Counted from the first letter of the stretch, positions 33,932-44,407 are shown. The stretch is DNA of 64,000 nucleotides from Desulfurococcales archaeon (GCA_027083135.1 JALWQH010000052.1:1-64000); one strand, 5' to 3'. Numbers and translations are program-made. The notes: generated by a model from the sequence alone, not told the origin.

Positions 33932-34387
33932 GTGATCAGGGAGGCCTCTCCACGCGACTTAGGCTGGATAGCCGTGCTGGAGGAGAAATGCTTCCCCAAG
34001 TATCCTTATCCAAGATGGTTTTTAGCGATGCTTCACTCAATATCACCTAGCCTTTTCCTAGTATACGAGGCTGATGGCAGGATCATAGGATACGCATCGA
34101 CAATTATACGTAGAAGGATAATATGCCACCTCATGAGCCTCTGCGTAGAGCCATCCATGCGTAGAAGAGGTGTAGGCAGAGCTCTCCTGGATGAGACTGA
34201 AAGGAGATCTCGTGAAGCAGGCTGCTCTACACTTAGGCTAGAGGTATCCTACGTTAACATGCCTGCCTTGAGGCTTTATTCAAGCCTAGGCTACAGGCCT
34301 GCATACTTTAAGCCCGGATATTATCCTGGAGGCGAGCCTGCACTAGTCATGTATAAAGCATTGCTCTTAGGGAGAGATAAGTTATAG
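33932..34387 (+). CDS. GNAT N-acetyltransferase, RimI-like
   Basis: LCVEPSMRRRGVGRALLDETERRS...LRLEVSYVNMPALRLYSSLGYRP; GTG start. Confidence 0.9.
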   Translation: MIREASPRDLGWIAVLEEKCFPKYPYPRWFLAMLHSISPSLFLVYEADGRIIGYASTIIRRRIICHLMSLCVEPSMRRRGVGRALLDETERRSREAGCSTLRLEVSYVNMPALRLYSSLGYRPAYFKPGYYPGGEPALVMYKALLLGRDKL

Positions 34388-34411
34388 CCTGCCGCTGCGC
34401 TAGATCTATTA

Positions 34412-37400
34412 GTGTATGATGCCTTGAAAATACGGTTCATGCCCCTTGACGCAAGCTACGAGGTCAGGGGTAGGAGGCCTGTAATAATAATTTGGGGGAT
34501 AGATAGGAATGATGAGAGAATAGCTCTTCTAGTTGAAGGGTTCCACCCATACTTCTATGCTCTCCTCTCCAAGGATGCTGAGTGGAGGGATGTTGCCAGC
34601 AGGGTGAAGGCTCTTTCCAAGCCTTCCTCACCCATAGTAGCAGTTGAACCTGTTGAGAGGAGATATTATGGGAGGCCTGCACAGGTCCTTAGAATAGCTA
34701 CAATCATACCCGAGTATGTGAGAACGTATAGGGAGCAGGTGGCTAAGATACGTGGAGTCGAGGAAGTATTAGAGGCTGATATAAGATTTGTAATGAGATA
34801 CCTCATGGATAAAGATGTGAGGCCCTTCTCATGGTACGAGGTTGAGGTTGAGGAGCAGGGCGATGTGGGAGGAATGAGGGTGAGCAGAGTCTACAAGGCT
34901 AAAAGCGATCCTAGTCCAGTTGAGGATAGCTATATGCCGAGCCTAAGGGTGCTGGCATTCGATATAGAGGTGTATGCGCCTTCAGGGACCCCCCACCCCT
35001 CAAAGGATCCCGTCATAATAATCTCAACCATGAACGAGCAGGGGGAGGTAAGGCAGTTTACAGCCTCAGGACATGATGATAAGGGCGTTATAGAGGGATT
35101 TGCAGAGTATGTTAGACGCCATGATCCAGACATAATAGTCGGGTACAATAGCAATAAGTTTGACTGGCCCTACCTGCTTGAAAGGGCTAAGAGGCTTGGC
35201 GTGAAACTTGATGTGAGTAGAAGGGTAGGTGTAGAACCCGCGACAAGCGTGTATGGACATATATCAGTTGCAGGGCGCTTAAACGTCGACCTCTACGATT
35301 ACGCTGAGGAGATGCCTGAGATCAAGGTGAAGAGCCTGGAAAACGTTGCCGAGTACCTGGGGGTCATGAAGAAGTCTGAGAGAACGATTATAGAATGGTA
35401 TGAGATGCCTAAATACTGGGATGACCCTGCTAAACGCAGTGTCTTCTTACAGTATGCTAGAGACGATGTTGTAGCCACATACGGTGTGGCTGAGAAAATA
35501 CTTCCATTCGCAATTCAGCTCTCCTTTGTCACAGGGCTCCCCTTAGACCAGGTGGGGGCAGCCAGCGTGGGTTTCAGGCTGGAATGGTATTTGATGAGGG
35601 AAGCATACAAGTATGGTGAACTCGTGCCTAATAGGAGGGAGAGGCCTCCCCTCAGCTATCGTGGTGCAATAGTCCTTGAGCCTAGGAAGGGAGTGCATGA
35701 TAATATAGCTGTGCTTGACTTCAGCTCCATGTATCCTAATATCATGATAAAATACAATGTGGGTCCAGACACCATTCTGAGGCCAGGTGAGTCTGAGCCT
35801 CCTGAAGGTGTATGGGTGGCACCTGAGGTTGGACATAGGTTTAGGAGGAATCCGCCAGGATTCTTTAAGAAGGTGTTGGAGTATCTCTTAAAGCTGCGTA
35901 GAAGCATAAAGGATGAGTTGAAGAAATACCCGCCTGATACACCTGAATACAGGGTTCTAAATGAGAGGCAGAAGGCAGTCAAAGTGCTTGCTAACGCCAC
36001 CTATGGGTACATGGGCTGGACAGCTGCACGCTGGTATTGTAGGGAGTGCGCAGAAGCAGTTACAGCTTGGGGGAGGCAAACCATAAGCAAGGCCCTGGAG
36101 ATAGCTAGGAGCCTGGGGTTAGCTACAATCTATGGGGATAGTGTGTCAGGGAGTACCGAGATACTTGTCAGGAAGAATGGGGAGATACGGTTGGTAAAGA
36201 TAGCTGAGCTGTTCAGCGGGGAACCTGATCAGAGAAGCCCTGAGGGAAAGGAGTATAGGTTTCTGAAAGACGTTGAGACGATAACTATAGATAGGGATGG
36301 TAGGCTGGTCTGGAAGCCTATACGCTACGTGATGAGGCATAAGGCAGGGAAGCATATGTATAGGATATGGCTTACTGATGACTGGTACATTGATGTCACC
36401 GAGGATCACAGCCTCATAAGCTATGTTAATACGGTTAATGAGGGAAGGGTGAATGCTGAAAGGGCGAGGCTAGTTGAAGTAAAGCCCACTGAGCTTAGGG
36501 AACATGCTGAAGTCCTGGTCGTCCCTAATGCCCCTATAATAAGTGGCTCTGAGGCCAGCAGTATTGATGAGAGGGTATGGGAGTTTGTGGGACTAGTCGT
36601 AGGTAATGGGAGCAGTGTGGAGGAGCATCTAGGCAAATATTATGTACGATTGCATCTAGGGGGGGATAAGGAGGAGATATCTGAAAGACTGCTTAAACAG
36701 CTGGAAAAAGCCGGAGTCATAAGCAACTGGTATGAGGAGGATGGGAGAGGAGTTATCATCGTCCTCTCAAAGAAGTTGGCCGAGATCCTTGGGGACTTCG
36801 AGGTATCTGAAGGCAGGATCATCCCAGCATACATGCTGAGCATGCCTGAGCCTCTAATAAGGGCGTTTCTAAGAGGCTATTCCACGGCTAATGGCACTGT
36901 TATGCTCAGGGATGGAAAACCCCTGGTAAGACTGACAGCAGTAAATGAGGATGTAGCCAGGATTATTAGAGCCCTGCTCTTCATCACCGGCATCTCTAAT
37001 AATGTTCTCAGAGGAAATGATTCTAGTAGGCTTATTGGAGACGGACTTAGCGTTTACAGCAGGCATATTGTTGTAAAAAATGTTGTAGGATTCGCTGAGA
37101 AAGTGGGGTTCCTGTCGGATAGGGAGAATAAGAGGCTTCTTGAAGCCATACGTAATGTAAGGGAAAACGGTGTAAGAGACGCGGGCTTCGATCTACAAGC
37201 AGTACGGAGGGTTGAGAGTATAGGAAACAAGGGGTATGTATACGACATAGAGGTTGAGAGTACTCATAGGTTCTTCGCCAACTGGATCCTAGTGCATAAT
37301 ACAGACTCCCTGTTCGTATCTTATAAGCCTGGAGCCGTGGAGGAGTTTATACGTAGGATTGAGGAGGAGCTTGGCTTCGACATCAAGGTTGATAAGCTGT

Positions 37401-37963
37401 ATACTAGGGTGTTCTTCACCGAGGCTAAGAAGCGGTACATAGGTCTGCTTTCAGATGGTAGGATAGATATTGTTGGGTTTGAGGCTATAAGGGGTGATTG
37501 GGCAGAGATAGCTAAAGAGATCCAGGAGCAGGTGGCTGAGATAATATTGAGGAAGGGCGATGTAGAGGAGGCTGTGAGGCATGTGAGAAGAGTTATAGAG
37601 AGGCTGCGTGAGGGGAAGATTCCTTTAGAGAAACTGGTGATATGGAAGACCCTCACCAAGCCTCTTAAAGAATATGCTGTTGAGGCGCCTCACGTTGCTG
37701 CTGCTAGGAGGATGCAGGAGGCTGGATACAAGGTGGAGGTAGGTGATAAGATAGGGTACATTGTGGTGAGGGGGAAAGGCAGGCTTTCAGATAAGGCTTA
37801 TCCTTACTTCATGGTCTCATCAGACCAGGTTGACTACGACTACTATGCTGAACGCCAGATAATTCCCGCCGCCTTAAGGATCCTAGGTTATTATGGTATA
37901 ACTGAGACGAGGCTGAAGGCAGCCTCTAAGGGACAAAAAAGCCTCTTCGACTATCTAGGATGA
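34412..37963 (+). CDS. polB: family B DNA polymerase, intein-containing precursor
   Basis: Exo motif VLAFDIEVYA, DFSSMYPNIMIKYN, and YGD | intein | TDSLFVSY. Confidence 0.97.
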   Translation: MYDALKIRFMPLDASYEVRGRRPVIIIWGIDRNDERIALLVEGFHPYFYALLSKDAEWRDVASRVKALSKPSSPIVAVEPVERRYYGRPAQVLRIATIIPEYVRTYREQVAKIRGVEEVLEADIRFVMRYLMDKDVRPFSWYEVEVEEQGDVGGMRVSRVYKAKSDPSPVEDSYMPSLRVLAFDIEVYAPSGTPHPSKDPVIIISTMNEQGEVRQFTASGHDDKGVIEGFAEYVRRHDPDIIVGYNSNKFDWPYLLERAKRLGVKLDVSRRVGVEPATSVYGHISVAGRLNVDLYDYAEEMPEIKVKSLENVAEYLGVMKKSERTIIEWYEMPKYWDDPAKRSVFLQYARDDVVATYGVAEKILPFAIQLSFVTGLPLDQVGAASVGFRLEWYLMREAYKYGELVPNRRERPPLSYRGAIVLEPRKGVHDNIAVLDFSSMYPNIMIKYNVGPDTILRPGESEPPEGVWVAPEVGHRFRRNPPGFFKKVLEYLLKLRRSIKDELKKYPPDTPEYRVLNERQKAVKVLANATYGYMGWTAARWYCRECAEAVTAWGRQTISKALEIARSLGLATIYGDSVSGSTEILVRKNGEIRLVKIAELFSGEPDQRSPEGKEYRFLKDVETITIDRDGRLVWKPIRYVMRHKAGKHMYRIWLTDDWYIDVTEDHSLISYVNTVNEGRVNAERARLVEVKPTELREHAEVLVVPNAPIISGSEASSIDERVWEFVGLVVGNGSSVEEHLGKYYVRLHLGGDKEEISERLLKQLEKAGVISNWYEEDGRGVIIVLSKKLAEILGDFEVSEGRIIPAYMLSMPEPLIRAFLRGYSTANGTVMLRDGKPLVRLTAVNEDVARIIRALLFITGISNNVLRGNDSSRLIGDGLSVYSRHIVVKNVVGFAEKVGFLSDRENKRLLEAIRNVRENGVRDAGFDLQAVRRVESIGNKGYVYDIEVESTHRFFANWILVHNTDSLFVSYKPGAVEEFIRRIEEELGFDIKVDKLYTRVFFTEAKKRYIGLLSDGRIDIVGFEAIRGDWAEIAKEIQEQVAEIILRKGDVEEAVRHVRRVIERLREGKIPLEKLVIWKTLTKPLKEYAVEAPHVAAARRMQEAGYKVEVGDKIGYIVVRGKGRLSDKAYPYFMVSSDQVDYDYYAERQIIPAALRILGYYGITETRLKAASKGQKSLFDYLG
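36140..37300 (+). mobile_element. intein (387 aa) in the PolB YGD/TDS motif
   Basis: Begins SVSGSTEILVRKNGEIRLVKI after YGD; block B VTEDHSLIS; ends YVYDIEVESTHRFFANWILVHN before TDS; LAGLIDADG-like blocks FVGLVVGNG and FLRGYSTANG. Confidence 0.96.
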
Positions 37964-39127
37964 AAGCACATCGTTAAACGTGAGGAGCTGTAGGTCGAAA
38001 GGCCTCTTTGTAACACTACCCATCTTAGCACCTATAATTATCTTCACGCCTTTAGATGAGGCGACGTCGACCAGCCTAGGAGTTATTATGCCGTCGAATA
38101 CTACGGCGTAAGCTTTATCCTCATTCATTTGGGCTAGTCTATCCACGAGGTCTCGGACAGGCAGCCTCTCCACGGCTTTCCATTCCTTATCATATATTAT
38201 TGCCTCCAGCGTTCCCTGCAGCGATTTCATATCCTTCAATAAGTGTTCTGGGAGGGTGAACATCTTCTCCTCGACCTCAGGTTTCGCCTCGGCCTGGGGA
38301 GCTCGAGGCCTCTTGGTGATCATTGCTAAGTACTGGGCAACCGGGATTTTGTTTCTTAATGCTCTTTCAATCTCCTTGCCTGAGAGGTCTTCAACCTCCT
38401 TACCCGGCGGAGCCCTAGCCACATAGTCTATGTCAGCCACTTTCAGCAGTTCTCTCAGTATTAGTTCTCCACCGTGATCGCCGTCCACGAAGGCTATGGC
38501 TGTTTTCTCCCTGGCCAGCTTAATTATTGTTTCAGGTATTTTGCCTGTTGCCCCCTCAAGCGCGATGACATTAGTGTAGCCATATTGGAGGAGGTTGAGG
38601 ACATCGGCTCGTCCCTCAACTATGATTATTGTGTCGGAGGATTCGATTCCAGGCCCTGCGGGGAGGCCTTCAGGCCCATATTTAGTTATCTCGGGTGGTT
38701 TCAGCGCCTTGCTTATCTCGTTTACCACTGCCTTCAGGTCGAGTTCCTTCTCCCGCCCCCATGTCATCAATATTTCCTTGGCACGCTCGATTATCTTCCT
38801 CAGCCTCTCCTCTCTTAGATCAACTATTTCAAGCAGCTGTACACGTGCGTTATAGGGCCCTACTTTATCAATGTTTTCAAGCATTGCTGCTATAAGTGCT
38901 GTCTCTATCCTGTCGAGGTTTGAAGGTATTATTATCTCTCCAACGGTTTTCGAGTTAACGCTCTTGAGATCCACGTGGATCCTGCCTATCCTACCCTTAT
39001 CCTGCAGGTCCCGTAGATCGAAGCTTGGGCCTAGCAGCCCCTCAGTCTGACCGAATATTGCCCCTATGACGTCGGGTTTATCCACCATGCCGTCAACCTG
39101 TATTCTGGCTTTTACCAGGTACTTCAT
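37955..39127 (-). CDS. dnaG: archaeal DnaG-like primase (Toprim)
   Basis: DTIIIVEGRADVLNLLQYGYTNVIALEGATGKIPETIIKL...AIAFVDGDHGGELILREL. Confidence 0.95.
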   Translation of the reverse strand: MKYLVKARIQVDGMVDKPDVIGAIFGQTEGLLGPSFDLRDLQDKGRIGRIHVDLKSVNSKTVGEIIIPSNLDRIETALIAAMLENIDKVGPYNARVQLLEIVDLREERLRKIIERAKEILMTWGREKELDLKAVVNEISKALKPPEITKYGPEGLPAGPGIESSDTIIIVEGRADVLNLLQYGYTNVIALEGATGKIPETIIKLAREKTAIAFVDGDHGGELILRELLKVADIDYVARAPPGKEVEDLSGKEIERALRNKIPVAQYLAMITKRPRAPQAEAKPEVEEKMFTLPEHLLKDMKSLQGTLEAIIYDKEWKAVERLPVRDLVDRLAQMNEDKAYAVVFDGIITPRLVDVASSKGVKIIIGAKMGSVTKRPFDLQLLTFNDVLSS

Positions 39128-39209
39128 GTCTGGTCACCGTTTCCTGTCTACGATACCAGGATTGGTAGTTCACAATAGGGTTTGCGGCTAGCCTCTTTTA
39201 AGCTATAGG

Positions 39210-40313
39210 TTACCTTGAAACTTTCGTGTTGGCTAGTTTTTCAAGTATGCGTCTAGCCTCAGCATCCTCCTTAAACCTCCTCCTCACAGGCTCAAGTATT
39301 TTCGCCAGGGCTTCGGCTGTAGCTTTCTTCAAGTCGAGCGGATGCAGCTTCCCCTCCGCATATAGTTTTTCAAGCTCCTCATAGCTGTAGATGTCTAGGG
39401 GGCCTCCATACTTGGCAGGCCTATCCACGTGAAGGATGAAGCCAGGCTCCGCGAACAATATATACTTGTTAATCTCCATCACTGGATTATACCTTGCTAT
39501 CCGCGGAGGACAGTAGGCCTTCATTATCTTCCTCCTAATATCCTCGGGGCTATCGTGTACGAAGAGGGCTGTCTCAGGCTTCGACTTGCTCATCTTGTAA
39601 TCTACTGCATGAGCCTCTTCATCCAGCCTTGCTGTCTCCATGCGCCCTACGCCTTGAAGCCCTGTGAGCAGGGGTGTGTGTATAGCCACGACTTTCTTCC
39701 TTCCAAGCTTTGATGCCAGCTCTCTTGCAAGCATGTGTGCCTTCCGCTGATCGGTTCCTCCTAACGCTATATCCAGGTCGAGCATGAAGATATCTGTAAC
39801 CTGCATGCAGGGGTATATAAGCTTGGAGAAATCCATCTCTGCTTCATCAGCCCTCCGCCCCATTATAGTTAGGGCTCTTTTAATCCTGGCGAGCGATGCT
39901 GATTTCGCCACCTTGATGAGTGTTGCCCAGTAGTCTTTACTCGAGACGAGCTCCTCAGCATCTATCCTCCTAACTCTTGATGAATTGACTCCAAGGGCCT
40001 CAAGCACTATTGAAACATATCTCGCCGCATCCCTGATGAGCCCCATGTCTCCGCCTAGCTTATCATTTATCCATGCATGCCACGTAGCTTCAAGCAGCGT
40101 GAAATCTACTCCGGCTTCAACAAGATCTCTTACCTTCCTAGCCCATATCATCCAGCCTACGTGGAAAAGCCCGCTAGGCTCGAATCCAAGGTAAGCTTTA
40201 GGATGAGCATTGGTTTCAAAGAGCAGTTTCAGCTCCTCTAAGGTTATTATCTCAGCGGTATTCCTGGATGCTAGCTGCACCTTGCTCTCCACATCCATGC
40301 CTGATCCCCGCAT
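39210..40313 (-). CDS. tyrS: tyrosyl-tRNA synthetase
   Basis: Class I: KAYLGFEPSGLFHVGWMIWARKVRDL; KMSKSKPETALFVHDSPEDIRRKIMKAYCPP. Confidence 0.94.
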   Translation of the reverse strand: MRGSGMDVESKVQLASRNTAEIITLEELKLLFETNAHPKAYLGFEPSGLFHVGWMIWARKVRDLVEAGVDFTLLEATWHAWINDKLGGDMGLIRDAARYVSIVLEALGVNSSRVRRIDAEELVSSKDYWATLIKVAKSASLARIKRALTIMGRRADEAEMDFSKLIYPCMQVTDIFMLDLDIALGGTDQRKAHMLARELASKLGRKKVVAIHTPLLTGLQGVGRMETARLDEEAHAVDYKMSKSKPETALFVHDSPEDIRRKIMKAYCPPRIARYNPVMEINKYILFAEPGFILHVDRPAKYGGPLDIYSYEELEKLYAEGKLHPLDLKKATAEALAKILEPVRRRFKEDAEARRILEKLANTKVSR

Positions 40314-40390
40314 TATCTCTGCTTACCTATGAGGCTCTCTTATTATAGTTTAGCTTCGGAAAGCTTGATAGGGCTCGCATATAGTATTCA

Positions 40391-40449
40391 TGTGGGGCGG
40401 CTCACTTAGGCCCCGTCGGAGAGAGCCTGGCTGAGGGGGCTTGCCGCCC
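40391..40449 (-). ncRNA. candidate GC-rich structured RNA (possibly H/ACA-like) between pheT and tyrS
   Basis: Nested stems GGGCGGC/GCCGCCC (40443-40449 with 40395-40401) and GCCCC/GGGGC, followed on the minus strand by C-ACA (40391-40394). Confidence 0.3.
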
Positions 40450-40465
40450 GCTGTGATGCTAGGTG

Positions 40466-42148
40466 TTAGCGGCGGGGTACAGCCGCCCCCGTTAAATCAG
40501 CTTCGAATCCTGCTACAGGGTAACGTATGTTCCTTGACTCGAGAATCTCCGGCCTTACCTCGCCTAAAATAGCCTTGCCTCCGGGGAACTTTATTTCAGC
40601 GCATCTGCCATCCATGAATAATGCATGCGTGTGTTTCTCTGCATGGAGGCTTAACCCGAGGTTCCTCAGCAGCGAGTATAGTGCCGCCTGTATTTCCTCA
40701 AATCCTGTCTTAGAGGACATCACAGCTGCTGCTACGTGTAGCCTGGTTCTCACCTTGGTCTCAGCTTTCTCATCAACCTCTACCACGTCTCCTACCTCAA
40801 ACACCTTAACAGGCATTTCTGCATACTGGTTTAGAGACAATGTTCTGAGGAGGCCTGGCAGGATCATTGCTCGAAGCGCTGAAAGGTCGTGCGAAATAGG
40901 GTTGGCTACGATCACTATTCTCTCCTTAGAAATACCTGATTCAGCCATGTCATCTGGATTTGACAACATGAATCCAAGGATCTCCTGGAATCCCAGTCCT
41001 ATCATGAGGTCTCTCACCGCGTTGATCAGCCTCCACTTCGGTAGTGGTTGAGGCCTTGTACGCTTCTCCAGAAAGGATAACGGTATGGCTGAATACCCTA
41101 TGCTCATAGCTATATCTTCGACTAAATCCACAGGGTGCAGGAAGTCAGCTCTGAATGGAGGTATAAGTGCCCTAACCTCCCTGCCCTCAGCCTCTGCATC
41201 CAGCCTCATTCTTGCTAGATGATACGCGGCCTCTCGGGCACTTATACTGATGCCTAGCAGTCTGGAGGCATACTCTGCATCTAACCTCATCTCCCTGACT
41301 CTGAGAAGAGGTGTCTTCTCAACGCTCTTAATCCCGTATACTTTAATTCTCCCTATGCTTCCTCCGCGTTCTGCAAGCGTGGTTGAAACTATATCTATGG
41401 TTTGAAGCACTGCGTTAAGATCTGTTCCTGTGACATCTATGAGGAGGTGCTTTGTGCCAGGCTCTATCCTCGTGATCTCGGCATTTATTACTGGGGGCAT
41501 GCTTATAGGCTCTCCGCCTGCCAGTATAAGGGGGTGTTTATCACCGCTGAGTGCCAGGTTTCCATAGCTCCTGCCCTGCTCTGTCCCAGCCAGTATTTGC
41601 CTCATGCTCATAGGCTTATCTCCATGTAGGGGTGTGAATACAACCTCATCTACGCTGTATGCTCCATACACTAAGCTGCGGCTTGGAAGCTTATCTAGGT
41701 CGTGTAGCCCTATAGCCATCTTTCTCCTCCGGCGTCCTAGGGTTGCATGAAGCTTTTCCTGAAATTCGACGAGTTCTACTAGGAACTCCTCGTCGACGTT
41801 AACGTCTCGTACGATGGCAACGGCTATGTAAGGCCTGCTTGGAACATCCTTCACCCTCAGCTCTAGGTCCTCATCTACTACTCGGTAGCGGGGCATGCCC
41901 AGCTCTAAGCCCAGTATTCCTTTAGCAGCCCTAGCTATGCCCTCTGCTAGCAGCATGTCGGGCCTATCGCTGTTAACCTCTATTTCCATGCGTCCATCCT
42001 CAAGTAGATCAGCCTCACACTTAAGCCTGAAGAGAAGCTCCTTGATTTCATCTAAGCTCAGATCTCTTCCAAGAAGCTCAATTATTCTCTGAGGATAGGT
42101 GTGTATTACTGGCGTAGCCACCACCTCACAGGTTGCTCTCTCAGCCAT
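40466..42148 (-). CDS. pheT: phenylalanyl-tRNA synthetase beta subunit
   Basis: B5 and core domains; RADFLHPVDLVEDIAMSIGYSAIPLSF; downstream of pheS. Confidence 0.94.
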   Translation of the reverse strand: MAERATCEVVATPVIHTYPQRIIELLGRDLSLDEIKELLFRLKCEADLLEDGRMEIEVNSDRPDMLLAEGIARAAKGILGLELGMPRYRVVDEDLELRVKDVPSRPYIAVAIVRDVNVDEEFLVELVEFQEKLHATLGRRRRKMAIGLHDLDKLPSRSLVYGAYSVDEVVFTPLHGDKPMSMRQILAGTEQGRSYGNLALSGDKHPLILAGGEPISMPPVINAEITRIEPGTKHLLIDVTGTDLNAVLQTIDIVSTTLAERGGSIGRIKVYGIKSVEKTPLLRVREMRLDAEYASRLLGISISAREAAYHLARMRLDAEAEGREVRALIPPFRADFLHPVDLVEDIAMSIGYSAIPLSFLEKRTRPQPLPKWRLINAVRDLMIGLGFQEILGFMLSNPDDMAESGISKERIVIVANPISHDLSALRAMILPGLLRTLSLNQYAEMPVKVFEVGDVVEVDEKAETKVRTRLHVAAAVMSSKTGFEEIQAALYSLLRNLGLSLHAEKHTHALFMDGRCAEIKFPGGKAILGEVRPEILESRNIRYPVAGFEADLTGAAVPRR

Positions 42149-43581
42149 GAAATATCCTGCGAGTACATTTTCCTGATGTCATCTATACCCATGAGCGTCA
42201 TCGCTATTCTATCCAACCCCATGCCCCACGCCCCTACAGGGTTCTCTACGCCTAGTGCTTCGAGGACCTCGGGCCTGAACATGCCTGCTCCGAATACTTC
42301 AACCCAGCCTTTCCCCTCGATCCACACGTATCCCTCGACGCTGGGCTCCGTGAATGGGAAGTATCCGGGCTTAAACTTAACCTCCTCTATGCCGAGCCTC
42401 TCAAAGAACTCTTTGATTACTCCGAGAAGCCTGGAGAAACTCATATCCTCCTCCATGACTATTCCCTCAAACTGATGGAACTCTGGCAGATGCCTAGAGT
42501 CTATGACGTCTGGCCTAAACACCCTGCCTATGCTGAATACTCGTAGCGGAGGCTTAGGCGACGAGGCCAGCACTCTTGCTGAGACCGCCGTGGTCTGTGA
42601 GCGTAGTACGAGCCTAGCAGCTATTGCTGGATCCCACTTGTACCCCCAGCCTGTGCTTCCACTTCTACCCCCATGCTCATGTATACTTCTTACTCTTTCC
42701 ATGATTTCTCCGAGTTCTTCTAGGCTGCCTCGGCTGGGGTGTTTAAGCCAGAAGGTGTCGTGGATCTCTCTGGCCGGATGATCTTGGGCCTGAAACAATA
42801 CATCATAGTTCCAGAACTCTGTCTCCACGTAGGGCCCCTCAGCCTCCTTGAACCCCATCTCGTAGAGTATGCTTCTAACCATGTTCATGAACTCCACAAA
42901 GAAGTGTTTTTTGCCAGGGTATAGTCTAGGAGGCTCTGCTACCACATTATAGGGCTTGAAGGAGTATTTACGCCAGGTGCCTGAGACAAGCATTTCAGGA
43001 GTGAGCCGGGAAGCCTCTACCATAGCTTCTGCCAATATTTCTTCAGGTCTTCTCAGAGGCCTCACTATTACGACATGCTCTTCTACGGGTTCGAGCATGT
43101 GTCTTGAGGCCAGCTCCTTGAACCCGTGATCTCCTTCTGCCTTCCCCTCAGCAGCTTTTTTAAGCATCATTCTATGCTTCTCGTTTACTGCTCCAGGCTT
43201 CAATAACACTACTCTGCCTCTCTTAATCCTCACCCATCCGAGCTTCTTAGCCCATCCAAGCGCTACTGTGAGGGTGTTTTTATCCATCCTGTCTGCCAGC
43301 TTTCTGATATCCGCTTCTCCCCCCATTGCTTCAAGCAGTCTGATAAGCTTTTCCTCGGGGAATCCTTCTAGAAGGGCTCTCCTACCCTCCTCTGTAAGCC
43401 TGTATGTGATCTTCTTAACCCTAGATACTTCGAGCAGGCCTTTCTCTCTTAGAAGCTCGATGCCTGCCATTATTGTTGATGCTGGGAGGCTGCTCCTCCT
43501 AGCCAGCTCCTCAACCTTCATCTCCTCTGCTTCTCTCAGAGCCTCCACTATCTTATGCTCCGTCTCGCTGAGCCTTATCAT
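42106..43581 (-). CDS. pheS: phenylalanyl-tRNA synthetase alpha subunit
   Basis: GFKEAEGPYVETEFWNYDVLFQAQDHPAREIHDTFW; FHQFEGIVMEE; GAWGMGLDRIAM; N-terminal winged helices. Confidence 0.95.
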   Translation of the reverse strand: MIRLSETEHKIVEALREAEEMKVEELARRSSLPASTIMAGIELLREKGLLEVSRVKKITYRLTEEGRRALLEGFPEEKLIRLLEAMGGEADIRKLADRMDKNTLTVALGWAKKLGWVRIKRGRVVLLKPGAVNEKHRMMLKKAAEGKAEGDHGFKELASRHMLEPVEEHVVIVRPLRRPEEILAEAMVEASRLTPEMLVSGTWRKYSFKPYNVVAEPPRLYPGKKHFFVEFMNMVRSILYEMGFKEAEGPYVETEFWNYDVLFQAQDHPAREIHDTFWLKHPSRGSLEELGEIMERVRSIHEHGGRSGSTGWGYKWDPAIAARLVLRSQTTAVSARVLASSPKPPLRVFSIGRVFRPDVIDSRHLPEFHQFEGIVMEEDMSFSRLLGVIKEFFERLGIEEVKFKPGYFPFTEPSVEGYVWIEGKGWVEVFGAGMFRPEVLEALGVENPVGAWGMGLDRIAMTLMGIDDIRKMYSQDISWLREQPVRWWLRQ

Positions 43582-43641
43582 CGGCTTCCTCCTCTCGTTG
43601 AAGGGAGGGTTTATAGGGATAATTAAAAATAGTGTGGGAGC

Positions 43642-44334
43642 CTAGAACTCAAGCTTCTCGCCGGGTTTAAGTACGGCTATTTTTGTGGGGAGGCCTTTCT
43701 CCTCAACTCTCCTTTTAAACTCGTCTGGTGTCCCTGTGAGCATGGGGAACGTGCCGTAATGCATTGGTATGGCTATCCTAGGCTTAAGCATTTCAACAGC
43801 CTTGGCAGCCTGGTAGGGATCCATGGTGAAGTGCCCTCCTATGGGAAGCATGGCAATATCTATTTTGTACAGCTCTCCGAGCAGCGCCATCTCCGCGAAT
43901 AGGCCTGTGTCGCCTGCATGATATATTGTTGCCTCTTTGCCTAGAAGCATGACGCCTGTAGGGGATCCTCTCTCAGCACTATGCAGCGCAGGGGTCAGCA
44001 TTATCCTTGTCCCAGCAACGTTCATGGGGCCTCCTATATTACCTCCGATAATCCTATCCTGAGGAATGCCCTTCTCGCCTGCGAGTAGGGCTAGCTCATA
44101 TATTGCGGCGAACACTGCCTTAGGGTTTGCTTTCAGCAAGTCTATGGCCTCGCCTAAATGGTCGCCATGATCATGTGTAACAACCACTATGTCGACATTA
44201 CCTGTGTAGTCCTTAAGGGATGCCACGCTTTTAGGGTTTGAGAGCCAGGGATCAATGAGTATTCTCCTACCATCCAGCACTACTTCGAAGGCCGAGTGGC
44301 CTAGATATCTCACATACCCCATAATTTCCACCAT
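43642..44334 (-). CDS. metallo-beta-lactamase fold hydrolase (UPF0173-like)
   Basis: GHSAFEVVLDGRRILIDPWL, VVVTHDHGDHLGEA. Confidence 0.9.
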   Translation of the reverse strand: MVEIMGYVRYLGHSAFEVVLDGRRILIDPWLSNPKSVASLKDYTGNVDIVVVTHDHGDHLGEAIDLLKANPKAVFAAIYELALLAGEKGIPQDRIIGGNIGGPMNVAGTRIMLTPALHSAERGSPTGVMLLGKEATIYHAGDTGLFAEMALLGELYKIDIAMLPIGGHFTMDPYQAAKAVEMLKPRIAIPMHYGTFPMLTGTPDEFKRRVEEKGLPTKIAVLKPGEKLEF

Positions 44335-44407
44335 TCTTTAAGGAGGCGGAGTAGGAAAAAATATTTCGCCTGAATGTTAGAGTGGGTTCCCGCAGAGGCG
44401 CTGGGCT

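Noticed and set aside
33856-33999. N-terminal extension of Pelota in the ORF track
   Set aside because: Homologous Pelota proteins begin near MKILEYDEK; the extension overlaps the divergent RimI-like gene.
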